A stretch of 27,339 nt of DNA, from assembly GCA_036001225.1 (NCBI GenBank), contig DASYUM010000064.1:1-27339 (forward strand). The letters are read 5' to 3'. Below are positions 1-8,037 of this stretch, piece after piece. The translations under genes and the position numbers were made by a program. The notes under the pieces are model-generated. The model worked only from the letters and a program-made list of their open reading frames with translations, did not search any database and was not told the DNA's origin. The DNA comes from DASYUM01 sp036001225 (GTDB taxonomy: Bacteria > Methylomirabilota > Methylomirabilia > Rokubacteriales > DASRDR01). Within the stretch, counting starts at the first letter, position 1. Each line of letters starts with the position of its first letter.

Positions 1-452
<452 letters not shown>

Positions 453-545
453 GATCTCGCGAAACAGATTCCCACGTCGTGGCCGTTCGGCTCTGACAGG
501 GAAAGGGCATGCACACCTTACCGGTGAGCCAGTAGCATATTCAGC

Positions 546-556
546 TGTCAAAGAGC
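546..556 (-). promoter_or_regulatory. rrn boxA antitermination element
   Basis: On the minus strand the rRNA leader reads GCTCTTTGACA, one base different from the E. coli rrn boxA core GCTCTTTAACA. It lies about 95 nt upstream of the mature 16S 5' end. In known systems boxA binds NusB/NusE to make rRNA transcription resistant to Rho. Confidence 0.8.
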
Positions 557-578
557 GGTACAGTTCTGAGAGCGAACC

Positions 579-597
579 GCTGATTTTGGGAATCAGC
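579..597 (-). promoter_or_regulatory. boxB-like hairpin in the rRNA leader
   Basis: A perfect 7-bp stem (GCTGATT pairing with AATCAGC, 5-nt loop) sits 22 nt upstream of boxA in the rRNA leader. The order hairpin then boxA matches the boxB-boxA order of enterobacterial rrn leaders. Its role as boxB is inferred from position and structure. Confidence 0.55.
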
Positions 598-646
598 CGG
601 GCGGGTCTTTCGAACCCTACTGCCCAGAGGCCCAAAGGCCCGGGCA

Positions 647-682
647 ACATGTAATGCTAGCGGGTCCCCCCTAGGCTGTCAA
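647..682 (-). promoter_or_regulatory. rRNA operon promoter
   Basis: On the minus strand TTGACA (682-677) is followed after exactly 17 nt by TAGCAT (659-654). Transcription would start near 647, giving a leader of about 195 nt before mature 16S. The -35 hexamer is perfect and contains the TGA stop of tyrS (681-679). A short A-run just upstream, inside tyrS, may act as a weak UP element. Confidence 0.8.
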
Positions 683-1962
683 GGGCTTTTTGCCACCGAG
701 GAGGTTCCCGGGCCGGCCGGCGGCACAACCTCGACGATCCGGAACTCCCGTCGGCCCCGCTGCACCAGGATGGTCTGCCCGGGGACCACTGTCAAGGCCC
801 GATACGGGTCTTCGATGCGGGCCTGGTCGATCCGGACCCCACCCTGCTGGATCAGCCGGCGGGCTTCACTGAGCGAGCCGGCGATTCCCGAGGCGGCCAC
901 CAGGTGATCGGCCCGAATGGTCCCCTCGGCCGGCTGCGGATAGCGGACGCGAGGGATGTCGGCCGGCGTTTCCCGCGCCTGGAACTGGCGGGCGAAGGCC
1001 TCCTCAGCCGCCCCGGCCGCGGCCTCGCCGTGGAACTGGGCGACTACGGTCCGGGCCAGCCGCTTCTTGGCCTCCATGGGGTGCAGCGTGCCGCCGCGGA
1101 CGCCGGCCGCGATCGCGTCGAGCTCGGCCGGTCCGAGCGGCGTCACCAGGGGGTAAAAGGCGAGCATCACCTCGTCCGAGATCGACATGAGCTTCCCGAA
1201 CATCTGGTCGGGCGGCTCGGTGATTCCCACGTAATTGCCCAGGCTCTTCGACATCTTCTGGACCCCGTCGGTCCCGACCAGGATCGGCGTCGTGATCGCG
1301 ATCTGTGCCTCCTGGCCGACCGCCCGCTGAAGATCGCGGCCTACCAGCAGGTTGAAGGTCTGGTCGGTGCCCCCCATCTCGATGTCGGCCCGGAGCGCCA
1401 CCGAGTCCTGAGCCTGGAAGAGGGGATAGAGGAACTCGTGGAGGTGGATGGGCCGCTCGCTCTCGTAACGCTGGGCGAAGTCTTCCCGGGACAGCAGCCG
1501 GGCCACGGTCACCTGCGCAGTCATGCGGATCACGTCGGCGGCCCGGAGGGGCGCCAGCCACTCCGAATTGAAGGCCACCCGGGTCTGCTCCGGATCGAGG
1601 ATCTTGAACACCTGGGCCTGGTAGGTCTGGGCATTGGCCTGGATCTGCTCGCGGGTGAGGGGTTTGCGCGTCTCGGACAGGCCGGTCGGGTCGCCGATCA
1701 TCCCCGTGAAGTCGCCGATCACGAAGTAGATGGTATGGCCGAGCTCTTGGAGCTGGCGCATCTTCTGGATGACGACGGTGTGGCCCAGGTGGAGGTCGGG
1801 GGCCGTCGGGTCGAAGCCGACCTTCACGACGAGGGGCGTCCGGGTCCTGACCGAGCGCTCGAGTTTGGCCCGCAGCTCGTCTTCGGTGACGATGGCCGCA
1901 GTGCCGCGCTGGATCAGCTCGAACTGCTCGGCGGCGGGGCGGAAGGGCAGGGGAGGCGCCAT
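679..1962 (-). CDS. tyrS: Tyrosyl-tRNA synthetase
   Basis: This cytoplasmic class I aminoacyl-tRNA synthetase charges tRNA-Tyr. The 427-residue protein has the HIGH-type motif HLGH at 58-61, the KMSKS loop at 236-240 (VQKMSKSLGN) and a C-terminal S4 RNA-binding domain from about residue 360. Length and order fit the bacterial TyrRS family. I chose the ATG at 1962 (MAPPLPF) because the longer frame adds a low-complexity stretch and would overlap the divergent promoter region. No clear Shine-Dalgarno precedes this ATG; a possible promoter would put the transcript start only a few bases upstream. The gene reads toward the rRNA operon and its stop codon lies inside the rRNA -35 box. It diverges from the penicillin-binding protein gene. 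Confidence 0.97.
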   Translation of the reverse strand: MAPPLPFRPAAEQFELIQRGTAAIVTEDELRAKLERSVRTRTPLVVKVGFDPTAPDLHLGHTVVIQKMRQLQELGHTIYFVIGDFTGMIGDPTGLSETRKPLTREQIQANAQTYQAQVFKILDPEQTRVAFNSEWLAPLRAADVIRMTAQVTVARLLSREDFAQRYESERPIHLHEFLYPLFQAQDSVALRADIEMGGTDQTFNLLVGRDLQRAVGQEAQIAITTPILVGTDGVQKMSKSLGNYVGITEPPDQMFGKLMSISDEVMLAFYPLVTPLGPAELDAIAAGVRGGTLHPMEAKKRLARTVVAQFHGEAAAGAAEEAFARQFQARETPADIPRVRYPQPAEGTIRADHLVAASGIAGSLSEARRLIQQGGVRIDQARIEDPYRALTVVPGQTILVQRGRREFRIVEVVPPAGPGTSSVAKSP

Positions 1963-1965
1963 GGC

Positions 1966-2001
1966 GGAGCCGGTTGTATCACAGCGCCTCGGGCTCGGCA
2001 A
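1966..2001 (-). promoter_or_regulatory. Putative tyrS promoter (near-leaderless)
   Basis: TTGCCG (2001-1996) and TACAAC (1978-1973), each 4/6 to consensus, are 17 nt apart on the minus strand. Transcription would begin about 3-5 nt before the tyrS ATG, which would explain the absence of a ribosome-binding site. Pattern match only. Confidence 0.35.
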
Positions 2002-2027
2002 GGCGAGGCCCCCGCGGGGCACCGCAG

Positions 2028-2033
2028 TATAAT
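2028..2033 (+). promoter_or_regulatory. Candidate -10 box for the penicillin-binding protein gene
   Basis: A perfect TATAAT lies 36 nt before the chosen GTG start. The position expected for -35 (GAGGCC at 2005-2010) is poor, so this is only a candidate. The opposite strand also reads TATACT here. Confidence 0.3.
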
Positions 2034-2069
2034 TGGGGCGACCGTCAGGTAACCGGAGACATCGAGCCC

Positions 2070-4175
2070 GTGTCACTGCGCCCCCGAACCGGCCACCCCG
2101 GCGCGCTCGCGCGCCGGCGGAAGCGTTCCGGGGGACGGTGGCGCATCGCCCGGGGCGTCATCCGCTGGCGGCGCCGCCTCCGGCGGCTGCGGTCGCCCGG
2201 GCGTGCCGTCCGCTGGATCCTGGCCGGCCTGGTCGTCCTCCTCCTCCTCGTCTCCGGAGGCCTCGCGGTGGCCGCCTACCTCTTCTGGCCGACCGACCTG
2301 CCGTCGGTGAAAGCCCTCGAGGAATACGCGCCGAGCCTCGGCAGCAAGGTCTATGCCGACGACGACGAGCTGTTGACCGAGTTCCAGGCTGAGCGGCGCA
2401 TCTTCGTTCCCCTCCGGGAGATTCCCCGCGGGCTGCGAGACGCGGTGATCGCCGTCGAGGACGCTCGCTTCTATTCGCACTTCGGAGTGGACGTGCGCGG
2501 GATCGCGCGGGCGGCCTACGCGAACTTCCGTCACAACCGGATCGTGGAGGGCGGGAGCACCATCACCCAGCAGCTCGCCAAGGTCCTGTTCCTCACGCCG
2601 GACCGGAGCTTCCAGCGCAAGGTGAAGGAGGCGCTGCTGGCCGTCGAGCTGGAGAAGCGTTATTCCAAGGACCGGCTGCTCGAGATCTACCTGAACCAGA
2701 TCTACCTCGGCCACGGCGCGTACGGGGTGGAAGCCGCCTCCCGGACGTACTTCGGCATGTCGATCCACGACCTCACGCTTCCCCAGATGGCCCTGCTGGC
2801 CGCGCTCCCCCGGGCCCCGGGGAGTTACTCGCCCTTCGAGCACCCGGACCTGGCCAAGCGGCGGCGGGCCCGCGTCCTCGAGCGCATGGTCGAGCAACGC
2901 TACATCACGGGCGAGCAGGCCAAGCGCGCCAACGCCGCTCCGCTCGGCCTGGTGGCCCCTGAGCGGCGCCGGGGGAGCGGCCAGTACTTCCTCGAATACC
3001 TCCAGCAGGCGCTGGAGACGAAGTTCGGCACCGACCTCGTCTACAAGGGCGGCCTGTCGGTCTACACCACGCTCAATCCCGTCATGCAGCGGTCGGCCGA
3101 GCAGGCCCTCCGGGAAGGGCTCCAGACGCTGGCCACCCGCCGGGCGACCCGGGTGGCCGGAAAGGGCGGGACGCCCCCGCCGGCGCCGGAGGGCGCGGTG
3201 CTCGTGATCGAGCCGCAAACGGGGTACATCAAGGCGCTGGTCGGCGGCTCGGACTTCGCCCGCAGCGAGTTCAATCGCGCCATCAACGCCCGCCGGCAGC
3301 CGGGATCGGCCTTCAAGCCGTTCGTGTACCTGGCCGCCCTCGAGGCGGGACGGACGCCAGCCGACCTCCTCGACGACAGCCCGCTCAGTTACAGCTTCGG
3401 GGGGCGGAAGTGGGCACCGGAGAACTACGACGGCAAGTTCCGGGGCCAGATCACCCTCCAGCAGGCCCTGGAAGAGTCGGTCAACGTGCCGACCGTGCGG
3501 CTGGCCGAGCAGATCGGGGTCGCGCGGTTGATCGAGGCGGCCAAGCGGCTTGGCATCCAGAGCCCGCTCCAGCCGAACCTGGCTCTGGCTCTCGGCGCCT
3601 CCGACGTGACACTCCTCGAGCTGACCGCGGCCTACGCGGCGCTCGCCAACCAGGGCGTGCGGATGGAGCCGATCGCCGTCCGCTACGTGACCGACGCCCA
3701 GGGTCGGCTCGTCGAGGAGAACATCCCCCAGGGACGGGAAGCGGCGAGTCCGGCAGTGGCCTACGTACTGACCCAGATGCTGCGCGGCGCCGTCGAGCGG
3801 GGCACCGCCGTCAGCGCCCGCGCTCTCGCCCGCCCGGTCGCGGGCAAGACGGGGACAACCAACGACTTCTCCAACGCCTGGTTCGTGGGCTACACACCGT
3901 CGATCGCCGCCGGCGTCTGGGTCGGGCACGATCGAGTGCGCAGCCTCGGGCCCGACGAGACCGGAGCCCGGGCGGCCCTGCCGATCTGGATCGGCCTCAT
4001 GCGCGAGCTGTTCAAGGACCGGCCCCCCGAGGACTTTCCGCTGCCGGACAACGTCACGATGGCGCGGATCGACATGACGACCGGCTTCCTCGCCAACCCG
4101 ACCTGCCCGAAACCTGTCGTCATGACCTTCGTGGCGGGGACCGAGCCTACCCGCTTCTGTCCGGTTCACCCCTAG
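2070..4175 (+). CDS. mrcA: Penicillin-binding protein 1A, bifunctional glycosyltransferase/transpeptidase
   Basis: A class A penicillin-binding protein (about 701 residues) polymerises lipid II glycan strands and cross-links stem peptides in the periplasm. A very basic cytoplasmic N-terminus is followed by one membrane anchor (WILAGLVVLLLLVSGGLAV). The GT51 domain shows EDARFYSHFGVD and GGSTITQQLAK. The transpeptidase has SAFK (active-site Ser-x-x-Lys, in RQPGSAFKPF), SVN (EESVNVPT) and KTGTT. I took the GTG at 2070, with GGAG about 12 nt upstream, over the earlier ATG at 1974, whose extra residues are not family-like. The protein ends in PTRFCPVHP. The last 27 bp before the stop are repeated 121 bp downstream, past a strong hairpin. 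Convergent with recO. Confidence 0.95.
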   Translation: MSLRPRTGHPGALARRRKRSGGRWRIARGVIRWRRRLRRLRSPGRAVRWILAGLVVLLLLVSGGLAVAAYLFWPTDLPSVKALEEYAPSLGSKVYADDDELLTEFQAERRIFVPLREIPRGLRDAVIAVEDARFYSHFGVDVRGIARAAYANFRHNRIVEGGSTITQQLAKVLFLTPDRSFQRKVKEALLAVELEKRYSKDRLLEIYLNQIYLGHGAYGVEAASRTYFGMSIHDLTLPQMALLAALPRAPGSYSPFEHPDLAKRRRARVLERMVEQRYITGEQAKRANAAPLGLVAPERRRGSGQYFLEYLQQALETKFGTDLVYKGGLSVYTTLNPVMQRSAEQALREGLQTLATRRATRVAGKGGTPPPAPEGAVLVIEPQTGYIKALVGGSDFARSEFNRAINARRQPGSAFKPFVYLAALEAGRTPADLLDDSPLSYSFGGRKWAPENYDGKFRGQITLQQALEESVNVPTVRLAEQIGVARLIEAAKRLGIQSPLQPNLALALGASDVTLLELTAAYAALANQGVRMEPIAVRYVTDAQGRLVEENIPQGREAASPAVAYVLTQMLRGAVERGTAVSARALARPVAGKTGTTNDFSNAWFVGYTPSIAAGVWVGHDRVRSLGPDETGARAALPIWIGLMRELFKDRPPEDFPLPDNVTMARIDMTTGFLANPTCPKPVVMTFVAGTEPTRFCPVHP

Positions 4176-4293
4176 CATCGAGGGGGGCCAGCCCCCTTCG
4201 AGCATCCCCCCCGGAATTTGCGCCGGCCAAGCCCGCGCTCGGAGCGCTCCGCGTCCGCCGCAGATGCCTACCCGCTTTTGTCCGATTCACCCC
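4146..4293. repeat. 27-bp direct repeat (4146-4172 and 4267-4293) flanking a hairpin
   Basis: The two 27-bp arms begin CCTACCCGCTT and end TTCACCCC and differ at 2 positions. The first encodes the penicillin-binding protein tail PTRFCPVHP. The second could encode PTRFCPIHP but is out of frame with it (offset 121 bp) and contains the recO stop codon on the other strand. A 10-bp stem with a 2-nt loop (4179-4200) lies between them. This looks like a partial 3' duplication of the penicillin-binding protein gene. Confidence 0.85.
4179..4200. terminator. Strong hairpin between convergent genes
   Basis: A 10-bp stem (CGAGGGGGGC pairing with GCCCCCTTCG, one G-T pair, 2-nt loop) starts 4 bp after the penicillin-binding protein stop. 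There is no T-run on either side, so intrinsic termination is uncertain. It resembles the first hairpin of the repeats found in the era/ybeY region. Confidence 0.4.
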
Positions 4294-5044
4294 GGAGGCC
4301 GGCCGCCGCCATCGTCTGGGCGAGGAAGCGGGGCGTCCGCAGCGCGCTGCCGCTCAGCGCCGCCAGGTAGCCATCGAGCACGGTGGCGGCCTCCCCCTCC
4401 ACGGCCGACGCGATCCGGGCGGTCAGCCGGGCCTCCCAGCCGGCCGCCTGGAGGCCCCGCAGCACCCCCAGCGCGCGCGGGGAGATGGGTCGCTGACCGG
4501 GCGCCCGGCAGGCCCCGCAGACGACCCCGCCATCCGGATCAAACGCCACCGCCGTCGTTCCGACCAGGCGCCCGCAGCCGACACAACGGTCGAGGCGGGG
4601 ACGGTGACCGGTCAGGTCGAGCAGCCGAAGGGTGAAGGCGAGCTGGACCCGGGCCGGTGACCCGGTCTCGAGGGCGCGCAGCGCCCGCAGGAGGAGCGCG
4701 AAGCAGGCGGGATGAGGATCGCGCTCGGCCGTGAGGCGGGCCAGGGCCTCGACCATCCGCGCCCCCTGGCCGAGCCGCTCGAGATCCTCGCGGAGCCGGC
4801 TGAACGAGTGGCGAATGTCGAAGTGATCGAGGCGGAGTAGCTCTCGACCCTCTCGCTCGAACCCCACCGCGTCGCCGCAGGTGAACAGCTCGAGCCCCCC
4901 CCCGAAGCGGGAGCGGATACCGCGGGCGCCGCGGGCGACCGCGGTCAGTTTGCCGAGGTCGCGGGTGAAGAGGGTGACCAGTCGGTCGCGCTCGCCGAGG
5001 TCGCGGGCGCGGAGCACGATGCCCTGGGTCCGGAACAGCGGCAT
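4268..5044 (-). CDS. recO: DNA repair protein RecO
   Basis: RecO works with RecR and RecF to load RecA onto SSB-coated gaps and anneals single strands. The 258-residue protein begins with the family OB-fold (MPLFRTQGIVLRARDLGERD, then LGKLTAVARGAR). It carries the zinc-binding module CVGC...CGAC near residues 155-185 and the helical C-terminal region. The length is typical. The ATG at 5044 has only a weak GAAGAAG-type ribosome site, and the sequence just upstream is a three-hairpin repeat. It is the last gene of the run that includes ybeY and era, a common neighbourhood for recO. Its last residues and stop codon lie in the duplicated copy of the penicillin-binding protein tail, so its natural C-terminus may have been altered. 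Confidence 0.94.
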   Translation of the reverse strand: MPLFRTQGIVLRARDLGERDRLVTLFTRDLGKLTAVARGARGIRSRFGGGLELFTCGDAVGFEREGRELLRLDHFDIRHSFSRLREDLERLGQGARMVEALARLTAERDPHPACFALLLRALRALETGSPARVQLAFTLRLLDLTGHRPRLDRCVGCGRLVGTTAVAFDPDGGVVCGACRAPGQRPISPRALGVLRGLQAAGWEARLTARIASAVEGEAATVLDGYLAALSGSALRTPRFLAQTMAAAGLRGESDKSG

Positions 5045-5050
5045 CTTCTT

Positions 5051-5138
5051 CGGAGGGGGCTACGCTCCCCTCCGACGGCCCTCCCGGCCGAGCCGGGCCG
5101 GTCGCTCTTCAGCGACCGGTTCGGGCCGGCCTCCCCCC
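5051..5138. repeat. Three-hairpin GC-rich repeat between era and recO
   Basis: Three perfect hairpins follow one another: an 8-bp stem CGGAGGGG/CCCCTCCG (5051-5074), a 6-bp stem CCCGGC/GCCGGG with a CGA loop (5083-5097), and a 9-bp stem CCGGTCGCT/AGCGACCGG with a CTTC loop (5098-5119). It ends in CGGGCCGGCCTCCCCCC. Diverged copies, all in the same orientation, lie inside era and before ybeY. It ends just before the recO start. Confidence 0.8.
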
Positions 5139-5157
5139 AACACGCTGACGAGTTCGT

Positions 5158-5339
5158 TCACGATCGACCGGACCACAGCCACACAATCGACGCAATGGTC
5201 AGCACCACCATCAGCAGAGTATGACACTGAGGACCCAGGTCGTTGTCAGACTTTCCGGCCGAAGGAAGCAAAAGACTTCCGGCGCGACCGAATAGACGAC
5301 GTGGGCAACGAATTCGAAGACGGCTGCGACGATGCCCAT
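5158..5339 (-). pseudogene. Small two-membrane-segment ORF split into two overlapping frames
   Basis: From the ATG at 5339 the minus strand encodes 42 residues starting MGIVAAVFEFVAHVVYSVAP, hydrophobic and helix-like, ending in TGA at 5213-5211. The sequence TGATG lets a second frame restart at 5211: MVVLTIASIVWLWSGRS, another membrane-like segment. Joined by a one-base shift they would make a roughly 60-residue protein with two membrane helices. The first ATG is 14 nt past the era stop, with GAGG about 12 nt upstream. It may be a real small protein interrupted by a frameshift, two coupled miniproteins, or chance. I do not recognise a family. Confidence 0.3.
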
Positions 5340-5353
5340 CGGCGCGCACAGCC

Positions 5354-6373
5354 TCAGGACGTCAGGCGATAGCCGAACTCGCGGAGGGCGGCCGCGTCGC
5401 GCCGCCAATGCTTCCGCACCTGGACCCAGAGGTCGAGGAAGACGGGGACGCCGAAGAACGCCTCCAGTTCTCGCCGCGCGGCCTGCCCGATGCGCTTGAG
5501 CATGGCGCCGCCCTGGCCGATCACGATGGCTTTCTGGGAAGGTTGCTCGACGAAGATCACCGCGCGGATATAGAGTCGCAGGGGGGGGTCGTCCTCCTTC
5601 GACGGCCCTCGCGGCACAGCCGCGGATCGGGCCGGCCTCCCCCGCGAGGAACCCGCTTCGGAGAGGCGGCCGCCCTCGCGCTCCACCAGCTCCTCGACCC
5701 GCACCGCGGCCGCGTAGGGAACCTCCTGGCGCGTGAGGAGGAAGAGCTTCTCCCGGATCGTCTCGGCCGCGAAGAACGTCTCCGGCTGGTCGGTGAGCTG
5801 GTCGGGCGGATAGAACGCCGGCCCGGCCGGCAGCAGGGCCAGGATGGCGGCCTCCAGCCTGTCCACGCCGGTCCCGTCGGTGGCCGAGATCGGGATCAGC
5901 TCGCGAAACGGGAAGCGCTCGGCATAGGCCCCCAGCAAGGGAAGCAGTCGGCGCTTGTCGGGCACGAGGTCCACCTTGTTCAGCGCCAGCAGGACCGGCG
6001 CGCCGGCGCCCTCCAGCGCGGCCAGCGCGCTCCCGTCGAGGGCGGGGGACGGCTCGGTCGCCTCGGCGACGAAGACGACGCCGTCCACGTCCTCCAGGGC
6101 CTGCGCCGCGGTCGCCGCCATGAACTGCCCGAGCTTGCCGCTGGGCGAGTGGAGACCGGGCGTGTCTACGTAAACGATCTGGGCATCGGGCCGCGTGCGA
6201 ATGCCGGTGATCCGGTTCCGCGTGGTCTGCGGCTTGGGCGACACGATGGCGATCTTCTGGCCGAGCAGGCGGTTCAGGAGGGTGGACTTCCCCACGTTCG
6301 GCCGACCGGCCAGCGCGATGAAGCCGGACCGGTGGTCAGGCGCCGACGTGGAGGCTTTCGGCGGGGCGCTCAT
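5354..6373 (-). CDS. era: GTPase Era, with an extra 31-residue insertion
   Basis: Era is an essential GTPase that binds the 3' end of 16S rRNA and assists 30S assembly. The G motifs are GRPNVGKS (23-30), DTPG (70-73), NKVD (132-135) and SATD (163-166). The C-terminal KH domain carries VIGQGGAMLKRIG. At 339 residues it is about 35-40 longer than usual. The excess is mainly residues 234-264, rich in Ser, Arg, Pro and Asp, inserted between VEELVERE and LRLYIRAVIFVEQ, where other Era proteins run on directly. This insertion is encoded by a copy of the GC-rich repeat. The start overlaps ybeY by 38 bp, which suggests translational coupling. Confidence 0.95.
   Translation of the reverse strand: MSAPPKASTSAPDHRSGFIALAGRPNVGKSTLLNRLLGQKIAIVSPKPQTTRNRITGIRTRPDAQIVYVDTPGLHSPSGKLGQFMAATAAQALEDVDGVVFVAEATEPSPALDGSALAALEGAGAPVLLALNKVDLVPDKRRLLPLLGAYAERFPFRELIPISATDGTGVDRLEAAILALLPAGPAFYPPDQLTDQPETFFAAETIREKLFLLTRQEVPYAAAVRVEELVEREGGRLSEAGSSRGRPARSAAVPRGPSKEDDPPLRLYIRAVIFVEQPSQKAIVIGQGGAMLKRIGQAARRELEAFFGVPVFLDLWVQVRKHWRRDAAALREFGYRLTS
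5578..5674. repeat. GC-rich hairpin repeat copy inside era
   Basis: It shares CGACGGCCCTC, a 6-bp hairpin (CGCGGC, loop ACA, GCCGCG at 5610-5624) and CGGGCCGGCCTCCCCC with the copy before recO, in the same order and orientation. Relative to that copy the hairpin has paired C-G/G-C swaps in its stem. It is read through in frame by era. Confidence 0.7.
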
Positions 6374-6776
6374 AGAGCCGGCCGAGCAGGGTCATCTCCC
6401 GCGCGTGCATGAGCCGGGCCTCCAGCCGCTCCCGGTCGTCCCATCCGACCAGGTGAAGGCAGGCGTGGCAGCAGAGGAGGTCGAGCTCCTCGGCCAGCGA
6501 GTGGCCTCCGGCCCGGGCCTGCCGCTGCGCGGTCTCCACCGAGATGATCGCCTCCCCCAGGACCGGTGCCGGCCCTTCCAGGGGAAAGGCCAGCACATCG
6601 GTGCGACGTCGGACGCCCCGGAAGCGCGCGTTGAGGGCGCGGATCCGCCGATCGTCCACCAGGGTGACGCTCAGCTCGTGGTCCCAGACGCCGAGGGCGC
6701 GCAGGGCCATGGCCAGGGTCCGACGCAGGCGCCGCCGATCGAGCGGGATGGACTGCCGGTTGGTGACGGCGATCAC
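6336..6776 (-). CDS. ybeY: Endoribonuclease YbeY (rRNA maturation factor)
   Basis: YbeY is a metal-dependent RNase of the UPF0054 family needed for 16S rRNA 3'-end maturation and ribosome quality control. The 146-residue protein shows the typical FRGVRRRTDVLAFPLEG and GEAIISVETA segments and the metal motif HACLHLVGWDD. The usual pattern is H-x3-H-x5-H; here the third ligand is Asp. I chose the GTG at 6776 because AGGAGG stands 6 nt upstream and the protein then has the usual length; the longer frame upstream only reads through phoH in another frame. That ribosome site lies inside a GC-rich repeat. It sits between phoH and era, the classic order, and overlaps era by 38 bp. Confidence 0.93.
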   Translation of the reverse strand: MIAVTNRQSIPLDRRRLRRTLAMALRALGVWDHELSVTLVDDRRIRALNARFRGVRRRTDVLAFPLEGPAPVLGEAIISVETAQRQARAGGHSLAEELDLLCCHACLHLVGWDDRERLEARLMHAREMTLLGRLYERPAESLHVGA

Positions 6777-6900
6777 GGCCGCCCTCCTCTCGGAGGGGGG
6801 CTGTGCCCTTCTCCGACGACGCTCCGGGCCCAGCCCCGGCCCATCGCCATTCGGGGAAGGGATCGCGCCGGCCTCCCCCCCGCCCGACCGCGCAATCGGC
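6777..6900. repeat. GC-rich hairpin repeat filling the phoH-ybeY gap
   Basis: A 9-bp stem with two G-T pairs (GGAGGGGGG / CCCTTCTCC, 6792-6814) is followed by CCGACGACGCTCCGGGC, a second imperfect hairpin, and CGCCGGCCTCCCCCCC. This matches the order of the copies at 5051 and 5578. The complement of its left edge supplies the AGGAGG ribosome site of ybeY. The two G-T pairs form in plus-strand RNA but would be C-A mismatches in minus-strand RNA. Confidence 0.65.
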
Positions 6901-6919
6901 CCTGAGCCGACTCCCCGCT

Positions 6920-7978
<1,059 letters not shown>

Positions 7979-8037
7979 GCGGCGCCTTCACGGCCTCCAT
8001 GTCTCTGCCAGTACCACAGCGGCCTCGGCCTGTCAAT

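Larger units (their letters stand above)
5045..5353. other. 309-bp gap between recO and era
   Basis: The recO-proximal third is the three-hairpin repeat. The era-proximal half holds a small broken membrane-protein frame (5158-5339) on the minus strand. I see no promoter better than background and no tRNA. Confidence 0.6.

Noticed and set aside
2073..4205. A 710-residue open frame antisense to the penicillin-binding protein gene
   Set aside because: High GC makes long frames on the opposite strand common. The sense protein has all family motifs, while the antisense one has none and is His/Asp/Gly/Arg-rich noise.
4264..4635. A plus-strand ORF beginning MPTRFCPIHP
   Set aside because: Only its start comes from the duplicated penicillin-binding protein tail. 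The rest runs antisense to recO and is low-complexity.
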